Positions 7,563 through 16,501 of a DNA stretch of 44,302 nt are shown here, piece by piece; the stretch's first letter is position 1; every line of letters begins with the position of its first letter. A program made the translations under genes and the position numbers. Origin of the DNA: Phycisphaerae bacterium (GTDB lineage Bacteria > Planctomycetota > Phycisphaerae > Sedimentisphaerales > Anaerohalosphaeraceae). The notes below the pieces were generated by a model. That model was not told the DNA's origin. It saw only the letters and a list, made by a program, of their open reading frames with translations, and made no database searches. The stretch spans positions 1 to 44,302 of the forward strand of contig JACZKQ010000189.1 of NCBI GenBank assembly GCA_014859965.1, given 5' to 3'.

Positions 7563-9755
7563 ATGAAGGCGGGCGTTTGTGTTTGTGTTGCGCTGGGGTG
7601 TCTTGCGGCTGTGCCTGTTTGGGGGCAGGCATCGACAATGGCGCCGGGGTATACCGTGCCCGTGATCGATCTGGCGGGGCAGGTTGAGCGGCAGGTGGTG
7701 GTGGACCGCGAGGCGGGGCAGTACCTGGGGCATCCTACGACGGTGCTGCTGGAGGATGGGCGGACGATAATCGCGGTGTACCCGAAGGGTCACGGGCGGG
7801 GGGCGATTGTAATGAAGCGGAGCACCGACGGCGGGCTGACCTGGTCCGAGCGGCTGCCAACACCGGCCAGTTGGGCGACATCGCAGGAGGTTCCCACGCT
7901 TTACCGCACGGTCGACAAGGCCGGCAAGCGGCGATTGATCATGTTCTCGGGGCTGTACCCCATTCGTATGGCGGTCTCAGAAAGCGACGGAGAGACGTGG
8001 TCGGATCTGGAGCCCATCGGGGACTTTGGCGGGATTGTGGCGATGTCGTCGCTGGTGCGGCTGACCAACGGCGACTATATGGCGCTGTTTCATGACGACG
8101 GCCGCTTTCTGCGGGGCAAGGGCGTGCCCGACAAGTTCATCGTGTACAAGACGCTATCACGGGACGGCGGCCTGACATGGTCGCAGCCGGAGGCGATTGC
8201 CACGCATGCGGCGGCGCATTTGTGCGAACCGGGTGCGGTGCGGTCGCCGGACGGCAGGCAGATTGCCGTGCTTTTGCGGGAGAACAGCCGCAAGTTCAAT
8301 TCGTTTGTCATCCTCAGCGAGAATGAGGGGGCGACGTGGTCCGAGCCGCGCCAACTGCCGGCAGCGTTGACGGGCGATAGGCAGACGGCGAAGTACGCCC
8401 CGGACGGGCGGCTGTTTATCACGTTTCGGGATACGGCGCGGCAGAGCGCGACCCAGGGCGACTGGGTCGGCTGGGTGGGACGGTATGAGGATATTGTGGA
8501 GGGCCGCCAAGGGCAGTATCGCGTGCGGCTGATGGATAATCGCCATGCGTGGGATTGTGCGTATCCCGGCTTAGAACTGTTGCCGGACGGCACGTTTGTT
8601 ACCACGACGTACGGATACTGGGTGCAGGGGGAGTCGCCGTATATCGTGAGCGTGCGGTTTAAGCTGGAGGAGCTCGATGCGCTGGCGGCGGCACACCGGC
8701 CGCAACAGACGGAGGTGTTTATCAGCGGGGAGGACGGGTATCATACGTATCGCATTCCCGCGGTGATTGTGACGCGGGGGGGTGCGGTGTTAGCCTTTTG
8801 CGAGGGGCGCAAGAGCGGCCGGGGCGATGCGGGCGATATTGACATGCTGGTGAAGCGGTCGGAGGATGGGGGGCATACGTGGTCTGCGGCAGAGGTGGTT
8901 TGGGACGATGGGGCGAACACCTGCGGCAATCCATGCCCGGTGGTGGATGTGGGCACCGGGACGATTCATCTGTTGATGACGTGGAACCGGGGCGACGACC
9001 GCGAGTCGGCAATCATTGCGCAAACAAGCAAGGATACGCGGCGGGTGTTTGTGACGCGGTCGGAGGATGACGGGCGGACATGGTCGAAGCCCGAGGAGAT
9101 TACTGCGGCGGTGAAGCGCGCCGACTGGACGTGGTACGCGACGGGGCCGTGCACGGGGATACAACTTACGAAGGGCGAGCACAAGGGGCGTCTGGTGATA
9201 CCGTGCGACCACATTGAGGCAGAGACGCGAAAATATTATTCGCATGTGATCTGGTCGGACGATCACGGCAAGACGTGGGAGTTGGGCGGGCGGACGCCGA
9301 CCGATGAGGTGAACGAGTGCCAGGTTGCGGAACTGTCGGACGGGCGGCTGATGCTGAACATGCGAAATTACTATCGTTTGAAGAAGAATCGCGCGGTGTC
9401 CACGAGTACCGACGGCGGAACGACGTGGTCGGCGATTTGGCACGATGCCGCGCTTCCGGAGCCGCGGTGTCAGGCAAGCTTTATTTCGTACGCCGCGCCA
9501 GATGCGCAGAACGTGCTTCTGTTTTCGAACCCGGCGGACGCGGACCAGCGCATCCGGATGACGGTGCGGGCGAGTTTAGATGAGGGACAAACGTGGCCGG
9601 CGGCAAAAATGCTGCACGCCGGACCGGCCGCCTACTCGTGTATGACGGTGCTGCCGGACGGGCGGATCGGGTGTTTGTACGAGGCGGGCGAGAAGAGCCC
9701 TTATGAGACGATTGTATTTGAGACGTTTACGTTGGCGTGGTTGATGGCGCAGTGA
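7563..9755 (+). CDS. secreted two-propeller sialidase-family protein (GH33-like C-terminal half)
   Basis: 730 residues with a signal peptide (MKAGVCVCVALGC..., cleavage near WGQA) and a strong AAAGGAAGGG ribosome site. There are two six-bladed propellers. Propeller 1 (~35-370) has Asp boxes (STDGGLTW, SESDGETW, SRDGGLTW and the degenerate SENEGATW) but no RIP arginine. Propeller 2 (~385-728) has the GH33 RIP motif (YRIP, R397), five Asp boxes (SEDGGHTW, SEDDGRTW, SDDHGKTW, STDGGTTW, SLDEGQTW), a candidate acid Glu in VNECQVAELSDGR, further arginines in NMRNYYR and QRIRMTVR, and a late Tyr in AAYSCM. The second half may cleave sialic acid or a related terminal sugar; sialidase-like folds also occur in enzymes for other sugars. 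No sialate aldolase or kinase is nearby, so sialic acid use is not supported. Confidence 0.8.
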   Translation: MKAGVCVCVALGCLAAVPVWGQASTMAPGYTVPVIDLAGQVERQVVVDREAGQYLGHPTTVLLEDGRTIIAVYPKGHGRGAIVMKRSTDGGLTWSERLPTPASWATSQEVPTLYRTVDKAGKRRLIMFSGLYPIRMAVSESDGETWSDLEPIGDFGGIVAMSSLVRLTNGDYMALFHDDGRFLRGKGVPDKFIVYKTLSRDGGLTWSQPEAIATHAAAHLCEPGAVRSPDGRQIAVLLRENSRKFNSFVILSENEGATWSEPRQLPAALTGDRQTAKYAPDGRLFITFRDTARQSATQGDWVGWVGRYEDIVEGRQGQYRVRLMDNRHAWDCAYPGLELLPDGTFVTTTYGYWVQGESPYIVSVRFKLEELDALAAAHRPQQTEVFISGEDGYHTYRIPAVIVTRGGAVLAFCEGRKSGRGDAGDIDMLVKRSEDGGHTWSAAEVVWDDGANTCGNPCPVVDVGTGTIHLLMTWNRGDDRESAIIAQTSKDTRRVFVTRSEDDGRTWSKPEEITAAVKRADWTWYATGPCTGIQLTKGEHKGRLVIPCDHIEAETRKYYSHVIWSDDHGKTWELGGRTPTDEVNECQVAELSDGRLMLNMRNYYRLKKNRAVSTSTDGGTTWSAIWHDAALPEPRCQASFISYAAPDAQNVLLFSNPADADQRIRMTVRASLDEGQTWPAAKMLHAGPAAYSCMTVLPDGRIGCLYEAGEKSPYETIVFETFTLAWLMAQ

Positions 9756-9757
9756 TT

Positions 9758-9790
9758 CATCCGCAGATTGCGCAGACGAACGCAGACTTC
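9758..9790 (+). repeat. dispersed CGCAGAT-type intergenic repeat, copy 1
   Basis: The spacer after the sialidase carries CGCAGAT at 9762, CGCAGAC at 9771 and CGCAGAC at 9781: a 7-base core repeated every 9-10 bases. Related copies lie at 11278-11312, 12250-12270 and 21879-21897. Confidence 0.6.
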
Positions 9791-9856
9791 GACATACGAG
9801 ATAAATACCTTTGAAATGTATAGCGCTATGGTGATGTGGCTTTTGCGAAGGAGGCT

Positions 9857-11272
9857 ATGGTGGACCGAAGAGCTTTCCTGAAAACGGCGGGGTTTGCGGC
9901 GGCGGCCGGGGCGCTGAACTTAGGCGGGTGTGTGGTGCTGGGAGGGCGGCGGTCGGCGCGGAAGCCGAATATTGTGTTTCTGTTTGCCGATGACTTAGGT
10001 TACGGCGATTTGGGCTGTTACGGACAGAAGCGGATCAAGACGCCCAACCTGGACCGCATGGCGGCGGAGGGGATGCGGTTTACGCAGCATTACGCGGGGT
10101 CGACGGTGTGTGCACCGTCGCGGTGCGTGCTGATGACGGGTCTGCATACGGGGCATGCGATCGTTCGGGGCAACGCGCTGGTGCCGCTGCGGCCCGAGGA
10201 TGTCACGGTGGCCGAGCGGCTCAAGGCGGCGGGTTACGCGACGGGACTGTGCGGCAAGTGGGGGCTTGGCGAGGCGGGTTCGACGGGGATTCCGAATCGC
10301 AAAGGGTTCGATTATTTCTACGGCTACCTGAGCCAGGTGCATGCGCACAATTACTACCCGGATTTCCTGTGGCGAAACGAGGACAAGGTGGCCCTGCGGA
10401 ACATTGTGGATCATCCTGTGAAGAACGGGGTTGCGAGTCTGAGCGGGGTGTCGAGCAACAAACTGGATTATTCCCACGATCTGATCGCGGAGGAAGGGCT
10501 GAATTTCATCCGCCAGAATTATCAGCGGCCGTTCTTCTTATATCTGTCGATGACGATTCCGCACGCCAACAACGAAGCGGGCAAGGCCGGGATGGAGGTG
10601 CCGGATTACGGGATATACAAAGGTACGGACTGGCCCGAGCCTCAGAAGGGGCACGCGGCGATGATTACGCGGATGGACGGCGACATCGGGCGGGTGTTTG
10701 CGCTGCTGAAGGAGTTAGGCATCGATGAGAGCACGTTGGTGATTTTCACGAGCGACAACGGGCCGCACCGGGAGGGCGGCAACGATCCGGACTTCAACCA
10801 CAGCAGCGGACCGCTCCGCGGGATCAAACGCGACCTGTACGAAGGCGGCATACGAGTGCCTATGATTGTGCGATGGCCGGGGCGGATTGCGGCCGGCAAC
10901 GAGAGTGATCATGTGTCGGCCTTCTGGGATTTTATGCCGACGGCGTGCGAGGCGGCAGGTGTAAAGGCGCCCGAAGACATCGACGGGATCAGCTACCTGC
11001 CGGCGCTGGTGGGCGGCAGGCAGAAGCAGCATAAGTTTTTGTACTGGGAGTTTCATGAGCGCGGCAGCAAGCAGGGCGTGCGGATGGGGCCGTGGAAGCT
11101 GGTGCGATTTGTGAATGCGGGCAAGGTGGAATTGTACAACCTCGATGAGGATTTAGGCGAGACGACGGACGTCGCGGACAAGCACCCCGAAATTGTGCAG
11201 ACCATAATGGATTACCTGAAGACGGCGCGAACGTCTTCGGAGCATTGGCCGCTGCCGGAAGTGAACGCTTAA
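9857..11272 (+). CDS. Tat-exported lipoprotein sulfatase 1 (CAPSR type)
   Basis: About 471 residues. The start is ATG 9857 or, with better spacing from AAGGAGG (9848-9854), GTG 9860; both give a DRRAFLK twin-arginine signal followed by a lipobox ending at C25 (LGGC). The protein is probably exported folded and lipid-anchored. The type I sulfatase core is clear: metal-binding DD in FADDLGYGD (45-46), the formylglycine site C85-A-P-S-R, CGKWGLG and FTSDNGPH. C85 must be oxidised by formylglycine-generating enzyme or anSME, neither of which is in the window. It should remove sulfate esters from a polysaccharide. It is one of two sulfatases flanking an esterase, pointing to a sulfated and possibly acylated glycan. 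The S1 subfamily and regiospecificity cannot be told by eye. Confidence 0.93.
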   Translation: MVDRRAFLKTAGFAAAAGALNLGGCVVLGGRRSARKPNIVFLFADDLGYGDLGCYGQKRIKTPNLDRMAAEGMRFTQHYAGSTVCAPSRCVLMTGLHTGHAIVRGNALVPLRPEDVTVAERLKAAGYATGLCGKWGLGEAGSTGIPNRKGFDYFYGYLSQVHAHNYYPDFLWRNEDKVALRNIVDHPVKNGVASLSGVSSNKLDYSHDLIAEEGLNFIRQNYQRPFFLYLSMTIPHANNEAGKAGMEVPDYGIYKGTDWPEPQKGHAAMITRMDGDIGRVFALLKELGIDESTLVIFTSDNGPHREGGNDPDFNHSSGPLRGIKRDLYEGGIRVPMIVRWPGRIAAGNESDHVSAFWDFMPTACEAAGVKAPEDIDGISYLPALVGGRQKQHKFLYWEFHERGSKQGVRMGPWKLVRFVNAGKVELYNLDEDLGETTDVADKHPEIVQTIMDYLKTARTSSEHWPLPEVNA

Positions 11273-11277
11273 ATCTT

Positions 11278-11312
11278 ATCCGCAGATTACGCAGATGAAC
11301 GCAGATCAACAA
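11278..11312 (+). repeat. dispersed CGCAGAT-type intergenic repeat, copy 2
   Basis: This is the best copy, with exact CGCAGAT at 11281, 11290 and 11300, directly after the sulfatase stop. It runs into an AAGGACACAGAGG segment that serves as the ribosome site of the next gene. Confidence 0.65.
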
Positions 11313-11337
11313 ATTTACTAAGGACACAGAGGTTTTT

Positions 11338-12246
11338 ATGAAAGCGAATGTTGCCGGAAGTCTGATTATGGTGGCGATTGCGGTTACTTTGACGACGCAG
11401 GTTTTTGCGCAGGCGCAGACGGCGCGCACCGAGCTGCTTTGGCCGGCCGGCGCGCCGGGCGCCAAGGGCGATGCCGACGGGGACAAGCCGTCGATTACGA
11501 TTTACCTGCCGGCGAAGGAGAAGGCGACAGGCGCGGCCGTGGTGATCTGTCCCGGCGGCGGGTACGGGCATCTGGCGAGCGACCATGAGGGGCATCAGAT
11601 TGCACAGTGGCTCAACTCGTTCGGTGTTGCGGGTTTTATTGTGAAGTATCGGCATCGCAACAGCGGGGCGGGGTACGGGCATCCGGCGCCGCTGACGGAT
11701 GCGCAGCGGGCGATCAGTACGGTGCGTACGCGGGCGGCGGAGTTCGGTGTGGACCCGGCGCGGATCGGCATATTGGGTTTCTCGGCGGGCGGGCATCTGG
11801 CCTCAACCGCGGCCACGCACTTTCATACGGGGCGGACGGACACCGACGACGTGATCGACCGGGTGAGCTGTCGGCCGGACTTTGCGGTGCTGGTCTACCC
11901 GGTGATTTCCCTGACGGAGTGGTTTACGCACCAGGGCTCGAAGAACAATCTGCTGGGCAAAGATGCGGACGAGGCGTTGGTGCGAAAGTTCTCCAACGAG
12001 CTGCAAGTAACACCGCAGACGCCGCCGACCTTTCTGCTGGCGACCCATGAAGACACGGCGGTCCCGGCCGAGAACAGTGTGTATTTTTTCCTGGCCCTTC
12101 GCAAGGCCAAGGTTCCCGCGGAGATGCATGTCTTCGAGAAGGGTCCGCACGGCTTCGGACTCGGCGCAAATGTCGGTGCGGCCGGAAGCTGGCCCGGGCT
12201 ATGTGAAAAATGGATGCGCGGCCGGGGCTTGCTGGAGAAGCCTTGA
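11338..12246 (+). CDS. secreted alpha/beta-hydrolase, acetyl/acyl esterase-like
   Basis: 302 residues with a cleavable signal peptide (hydrophobic 5-22, AQA near 26). The oxyanion-hole segment CPGGGYGHLA (71-80), the nucleophile elbow G147-F-S149-A-G-G, the acid D229 in HEDTAVP and the base H261 in PHGFG make a complete catalytic triad of the BD-FAE/acetyl-xylan-esterase type. It likely takes acetyl or other acyl groups off an exported polysaccharide so that the neighbouring sulfatases and glycosidases gain access. It lies between two sulfatase genes, with the dispersed repeat on both sides. Substrate is inferred from context only; a general carboxylesterase role is possible. Confidence 0.85.
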   Translation: MKANVAGSLIMVAIAVTLTTQVFAQAQTARTELLWPAGAPGAKGDADGDKPSITIYLPAKEKATGAAVVICPGGGYGHLASDHEGHQIAQWLNSFGVAGFIVKYRHRNSGAGYGHPAPLTDAQRAISTVRTRAAEFGVDPARIGILGFSAGGHLASTAATHFHTGRTDTDDVIDRVSCRPDFAVLVYPVISLTEWFTHQGSKNNLLGKDADEALVRKFSNELQVTPQTPPTFLLATHEDTAVPAENSVYFFLALRKAKVPAEMHVFEKGPHGFGLGANVGAAGSWPGLCEKWMRGRGLLEKP

Positions 12247-12249
12247 GCT

Positions 12250-12270
12250 TATCCGCAGATGATCGCAGAT
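12250..12270 (+). repeat. dispersed CGCAGAT-type intergenic repeat, copy 3
   Basis: A shorter copy with CGCAGAT at 12254 and 12264, spaced 10 bases apart, immediately after the esterase stop codon. Confidence 0.55.
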
Positions 12271-12297
12271 AAGGGCGTGTTATACCTGTGAGATGAG

Positions 12298-14067
12298 ATG
12301 AATAGGCGTTTGTTTTTGAAGGCGGCGGGGGTTTCAGCGGGGGCGTTTTTGACGGCCGGGTGTCAGGGGTTGACGGCGGCGGCCGGCGGCGGTGCGAGTC
12401 GGCCGAATGTGGTGCTGGTCATGACGGACGACCAGGGTTACGGCGACGTGGGGGCGCTGGGGAATCAATGGATCAAGACGCCGAATCTTGATGCACTGCA
12501 TGCCGAGAGCGTGCGGCTTACGGACTATCATGTCGATCCGACGTGTGCACCGACGCGGGCGGCGCTGATGACGGGACGGTACTCGTCGCGAACGGGTGTG
12601 TGGCACACGATCATGGGGCGGTCGATCATGCGGGCCGACGAGGTGACGATGGCCGACGTGTTCTCAGGCAGCGGCTATCGCACGGGAATCTTCGGCAAGT
12701 GGCACCTGGGCGACAACTACCCGTACCGGCCGGAGGACCGCGGGTTCGATGAGACGCTGGTCCACGGCGGCGGTGGGGTCGGGCAGACGCCGGATCACTG
12801 GGGCAATGATTACTTCGACGACACGTATGTTCATAACGGCGTGCCGAAGAAATACGCCGGCTATTGCACGGACGTGTGGTTCGACGGTGCGATGCGGTTT
12901 ATCGAGACGAACCGCAAACGGCCGTTCTTCTGCTATATTCCCACAAATGCGCCGCATTCGCCGTACAATGTGGGCGAAGCGTACAGCGATCTGTACAAGG
13001 GAAGAGCGGAGACGCCCAATGCGAATTTCTGGGGTATGGTCACGAACATCGACGATAACGTGGGGCGGCTGGTAAAGCACCTGGAGCGGCTTGGACTCGC
13101 GGAGAACACGATCCTGATCTTCACGACCGACAACGGCACCGCTGCGGGCGTGCGCTTCGCCAGGGACGGCGCGGAAGCGACAGGCTTCAACGCGGGCATG
13201 CGGGGCGCCAAAGGCTCACACTACGACGGCGGGCATCGTGTGCCGTGTTTCGTGCGGTGGCCCGGCGGCGGCATCGACGGCGGACGGGACGTGGAGCCTT
13301 TGTGCGCACACATTGACATGCTGCCTACGCTGATCGAATTATGTCGGTTGAAGCGGCCGGCTGTGGAATTCGACGGGTCGAGCCTTGCGGAATGGCTGAC
13401 CGGGCGCCGGCGCGAGTGGCCCGAGCGGACGCTTTTCGTGCACAGCCAGCGTATCGAGCATCCGGAGAAATGGCGGCAGTCGGCGGTGATGACACAGCGA
13501 TGGCGGCTGATCAATGGTAAGGAATTGTACGATGTGAAGGCCGACCCGGGGCAGAGGCGTGACCTCTCCGGACAGAACCCCGAGGTGGTCGGTTCGCTGC
13601 GGGAGGCATACGAGCGTTGGTGGCGAAGCATTTCGCTGCGCTTCGATGAGTATGTTCCGATTTACATCGGCTCGGAGGCGGAGAATCCCGTGCGGATGAC
13701 GTGTCACGACTGGCATGGCCCTGACGTGCCCTGGGACCAGTCGGCGGTGCGGAACGCAGGCTCGGGGAACGGTTTCTGGGCGGTCCGCGTGGTGCACGAC
13801 GGTGTATACCGCTTCGAATTGCGGAGATGGCCGCAAGAGACGGATCTGGCGATCGGAGCAGCCGGGCCGGGCAAGGCGATCGATCCCAAAAGCGCAAGGC
13901 TGAAGATCGCAAACTTCGACGCGACCAAACCGATCCGGACGTCGGAAAGGGCGGCCGTCTTCGAAACGCCGCTGCAGGCGGGCGAGGCAACATTGCAGAC
14001 GTGGTTTATGGACGAAGACGGCGCCAGCCGCGGCGCCTACTACGTTTACGTGACCCGCCTGGGCTGA
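12298..14067 (+). CDS. Tat-exported lipoprotein sulfatase 2 (CAPTR type)
   Basis: 589 residues. The N-terminus MNRRLFLKAAG is a twin-arginine signal with a lipobox ending at C22 (LTAGC). Sulfatase features: D44-D45 in MTDDQGYGD, formylglycine site C83-A-P-T-R (threonine where most have serine; the CxPxR rule still holds), GKWHLGDNYPYRPEDRGF, and FTTDNGTA. It is ~120 residues longer than the neighbouring sulfatase because of a C-terminal beta-rich region (~455-589, with WHGPDVPWDQ and YRFELRRWP), which resembles the accessory domain of some planctomycete arylsulfatases. It should act on the same exported polysaccharide at a different sulfate position. It ends the left cluster; the next gene is 483 bp away. 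Confidence 0.92.
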   Translation: MNRRLFLKAAGVSAGAFLTAGCQGLTAAAGGGASRPNVVLVMTDDQGYGDVGALGNQWIKTPNLDALHAESVRLTDYHVDPTCAPTRAALMTGRYSSRTGVWHTIMGRSIMRADEVTMADVFSGSGYRTGIFGKWHLGDNYPYRPEDRGFDETLVHGGGGVGQTPDHWGNDYFDDTYVHNGVPKKYAGYCTDVWFDGAMRFIETNRKRPFFCYIPTNAPHSPYNVGEAYSDLYKGRAETPNANFWGMVTNIDDNVGRLVKHLERLGLAENTILIFTTDNGTAAGVRFARDGAEATGFNAGMRGAKGSHYDGGHRVPCFVRWPGGGIDGGRDVEPLCAHIDMLPTLIELCRLKRPAVEFDGSSLAEWLTGRRREWPERTLFVHSQRIEHPEKWRQSAVMTQRWRLINGKELYDVKADPGQRRDLSGQNPEVVGSLREAYERWWRSISLRFDEYVPIYIGSEAENPVRMTCHDWHGPDVPWDQSAVRNAGSGNGFWAVRVVHDGVYRFELRRWPQETDLAIGAAGPGKAIDPKSARLKIANFDATKPIRTSERAAVFETPLQAGEATLQTWFMDEDGASRGAYYVYVTRLG

Positions 14068-14550
14068 CAACCATGTTGCGTTGCAGGCATGCCGCGCCAG
14101 GCGTGGCGCCCGACGCGGGCCGGATGTACACAAGTACTGGATATCCGCAAACATCTTTAGCTGTCTCAGCGTATAATCCGTGTTCGACTCCGTGGTTTCG
14201 TTTGTTTTTTTCTCCTGCGGCATGTCGACAGGAAAAAAAGCACTGTTTATGGGCACTATAACAGATGGGAGGGGGCGACCTCGTTGGGCATCGTTCTTGA
14301 GGAGGTGTATGCCGTTGCACCGTTGTTTCCGGAGCGTAAAAAATTGTACACGCCAAGGCCGGAGTCCGAGAAAACACGTATATTTAGTGTCAAGGGCTGG
14401 TGTTTTCTCGGGCGTGAAAAAAAGTGGAGCGGTGCGGCCGGCAGGTAGTTGCAATGGCCGTTGCCGTTGCCTATATTTTATTAGGTTTTGAGCGAAAACC
14501 TTGTAATTGTAGACCGTGAGAGCAGTAGAAATACTTAGCGAGGACGCAAA
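14068..14550 (+). other. 483-bp intergenic boundary between the carbohydrate cluster and housekeeping genes
   Basis: I see no gene here. It is more AT-rich than its flanks. A short inverted repeat GCGCCA-GGCG-TGGCGC lies at 14094-14109, close behind the sulfatase stop, without a T-run. An A/T-armed hairpin lies at 14205-14239. The last 90 bases (around 14461-14520) hold several AT-rich hexamers and probably the promoter of the glycogen synthase gene, but no pair with good spacing stood out. Confidence 0.5.
14205..14239 (+). terminator. possible bidirectional hairpin terminator with T/A arms
   Basis: A T7-C-T-CCTG arm faces CAGG-A7 across an 11-base loop. The GC part of the stem is only 4 bp and the T-run is upstream on the plus strand, so it would work better for minus-strand transcripts; no minus gene ends here. 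Weak evidence. Confidence 0.25.
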
Positions 14551-16341
14551 ATGAGTGCAAAACCGACCGTGGCACACGTCACGCATGAGGCGATCGGGAA
14601 AATCGGCGGTATCGGCGCCGTTTTAGAGGGTCTTTTCACCAGCGATACGTATCAGCGGGAGACGGGGCGCAATATTCTGATCAGCCCGCTGTTTTCGAGG
14701 GATGGGGATGCGAGCGAGCGGTTAGGGCCCGACGGAGAGGTTCTGTACTCCTCGATGGACGGCATGATCAAGTCGAACTATTTTGCCGGCTTCCGAAAGA
14801 TCGAAGACGCCTTCAACGTAAATATTGTTTACGGCCGTCGGACCTTTGTCGATCCGATGAGCGGCAACAAGAGCTCGCCGGAGGTCATTCTTATCGATAT
14901 CACGCGGATTGCGGACAGGCCCGTCAACGAATTGAAGGGACGCATGTTCCAGGAGTTCGGCATCCGCAGCGACATGTACGAGAACCTGTGGGAGTTCGAG
15001 CAGTACATGCGGCTGGCGCCGCCTGCGATCGCGGCGTTGAAGGCGATCGGTGCGGCCAAGCACGACACTCCGACGATTATTGTCTCGCACGAGTTTATGG
15101 GCATGCCGACGGCCCTCCAGGCAATTCTCGATCCGTTCGATTTCAAGACCGTGTTTTATGCGCACGAAGTAGCGCCGATGCGGCGTCTTGTAGAGAAACA
15201 CTCCGGCCACGACACCATGTTCTACAACGTGATGAAAGCGGCCAAGGAAAACGGGCAGAGCGTAAGCGACGTGTTCGGCGACCAGAGCCACTTCTTCAAA
15301 TTCGCACTGGTGGATGCGGCGCGTCACTGCGACAACATTCTGGCGGTGGGCGATTACGTGGTTGAAGAACTGCGGTTCATGGCGCCGGAATTCCAGCTCG
15401 CGGACATTGACCTGACGTACAACGGAATCCCCGCCTGGCAGATCAGCTTTGCGGAAAAGCAGCAGTCCAAGGAGCGATTGCAGGCCTACTGCGACGTCAT
15501 GCTGGGTTATAAGCCGGACTTCGTTTTTACGCATGTCACGCGCATGACGCCGAGCAAGGGGCTTTGGCGCGATCTGCGCGTGCTGGAGCATATTGACCGG
15601 GAGTTCCGCACGCAGGGACGAACGGCAGTATTGTTCGTCTTGAGTACGGAGGTCGGCAAGCGGCGTGACGCCGATGTCTATGACATGGAAGCACGGTATA
15701 ACTGGCCCGTGGCCCACCGTGAAGGCATGCCCGATCTTTCCGGCGGCGAGGCGACGTTCTATACGGGCGTCCAGGAGTTCAACGCACGAAGCCGCAACGT
15801 CAAGGTGGTGTTTATCAACCAGTTCGGCTTTGATCGTGCGTGCTGCGGCCGGCGTATCCCCGCCGAGATGGAGTTCATGGATATCCGCAAGGGGTCGGAC
15901 GTGGAGTTCGGCCAGAGCATTTACGAACCCTTCGGGATTGCACAGTTGGAGCCGCTGAGTTTCGGAGGTTTGTGCGTGGTTTCCAACGTGTGCGGCTGTG
16001 CGGGTTTTGTCAAGGCGGTAACAGGCGGCCAGGACGTCAAAAACGTGATCATCGCCGACTATACACAGTTGAACTGGGACGGCTGGTACGACCTGGAAGA
16101 CCTGCAGCAGATCAACAAGGATGCACGGGACCGGATCGAGCACCAGATAAGCCAGCGGGTGGCCCTTGAGATATGTGCCCGCCTGCCGAAGCAGGACGCA
16201 GAGGTGGCATCGATGATCGAGTCGGGTTATGATCTGGCCAGGCACATGGGGTGGGAGGCCGTGGCTCAGAATTACGTGCTCAAGAGTCTTCGCAAGGCAA
16301 CCCAGAAGGTGCATCAGGGGCAAATTCATCTGAGGGCTTAA
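14551..16341 (+). CDS. glycogen synthase-like glycosyltransferase (GT5-type)
   Basis: 596 residues, ATG with GCGAGGAC upstream. The N-terminal nucleotide-sugar motif KxGG appears as K17-I-G-G, and the C-terminal E-x7-E motif as E459-PFGIAQL-E467, the hallmark of retaining GT-B glycosyltransferases. The segment THVTRMTPSKGLWRDLRVLEHI also fits the family. It would add glucose from ADP- or UDP-glucose to glycogen in the cytoplasm. Classical bacterial GlgA is ~480 residues; the extra length lies in the first half and in the 370-440 region, where two adjacent cysteines occur (CC at 431-432). GT3-like assignment is possible. It stands alone between a long spacer and a strong terminator, so it is probably one transcription unit. 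Confidence 0.82.
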   Translation: MSAKPTVAHVTHEAIGKIGGIGAVLEGLFTSDTYQRETGRNILISPLFSRDGDASERLGPDGEVLYSSMDGMIKSNYFAGFRKIEDAFNVNIVYGRRTFVDPMSGNKSSPEVILIDITRIADRPVNELKGRMFQEFGIRSDMYENLWEFEQYMRLAPPAIAALKAIGAAKHDTPTIIVSHEFMGMPTALQAILDPFDFKTVFYAHEVAPMRRLVEKHSGHDTMFYNVMKAAKENGQSVSDVFGDQSHFFKFALVDAARHCDNILAVGDYVVEELRFMAPEFQLADIDLTYNGIPAWQISFAEKQQSKERLQAYCDVMLGYKPDFVFTHVTRMTPSKGLWRDLRVLEHIDREFRTQGRTAVLFVLSTEVGKRRDADVYDMEARYNWPVAHREGMPDLSGGEATFYTGVQEFNARSRNVKVVFINQFGFDRACCGRRIPAEMEFMDIRKGSDVEFGQSIYEPFGIAQLEPLSFGGLCVVSNVCGCAGFVKAVTGGQDVKNVIIADYTQLNWDGWYDLEDLQQINKDARDRIEHQISQRVALEICARLPKQDAEVASMIESGYDLARHMGWEAVAQNYVLKSLRKATQKVHQGQIHLRA

Positions 16342-16366
16342 GCGGTCTTATTCGAATACAGTCAAG

Positions 16367-16401
16367 GCCCGGGGCGACGAGGTTCGGCCCCGGGCTTTTT
16401 T
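16367..16401 (+). terminator. intrinsic terminator after glycogen synthase
   Basis: A perfect 9-bp stem GCCCGGGGC (16367-16375) and GCCCCGGGC (16387-16395) with an 11-base loop, followed by six T. Strong textbook form. Confidence 0.88.
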
Positions 16402-16459
16402 GCGCGCAGTGGCAGGGATATGGGTCCGGCCGCGGTGCTGATCAGTTATCTTATCGGGA

Positions 16460-16488
16460 TTGACTTGAGCCGATGCGGCTGGTAAAGT
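16460..16488 (+). promoter_or_regulatory. sigma70-type promoter of coaE
   Basis: TTGACT (-35, 16460-16465), a 17-base spacer and TAAAGT (-10, 16483-16488) preceded by TGG, an extended -10. Transcription would begin near 16495, only about 7 bases before the coaE start codon. Confidence 0.5.
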
Positions 16489-16501
16489 ATCCCCTGCACA
16501 C

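Noticed and set aside
14722-16329. A 535-codon minus-strand frame opposite the glycogen synthase gene
   Set aside because: The plus strand carries the KxGG and E-x7-E motifs; the minus frame has no recognisable features.
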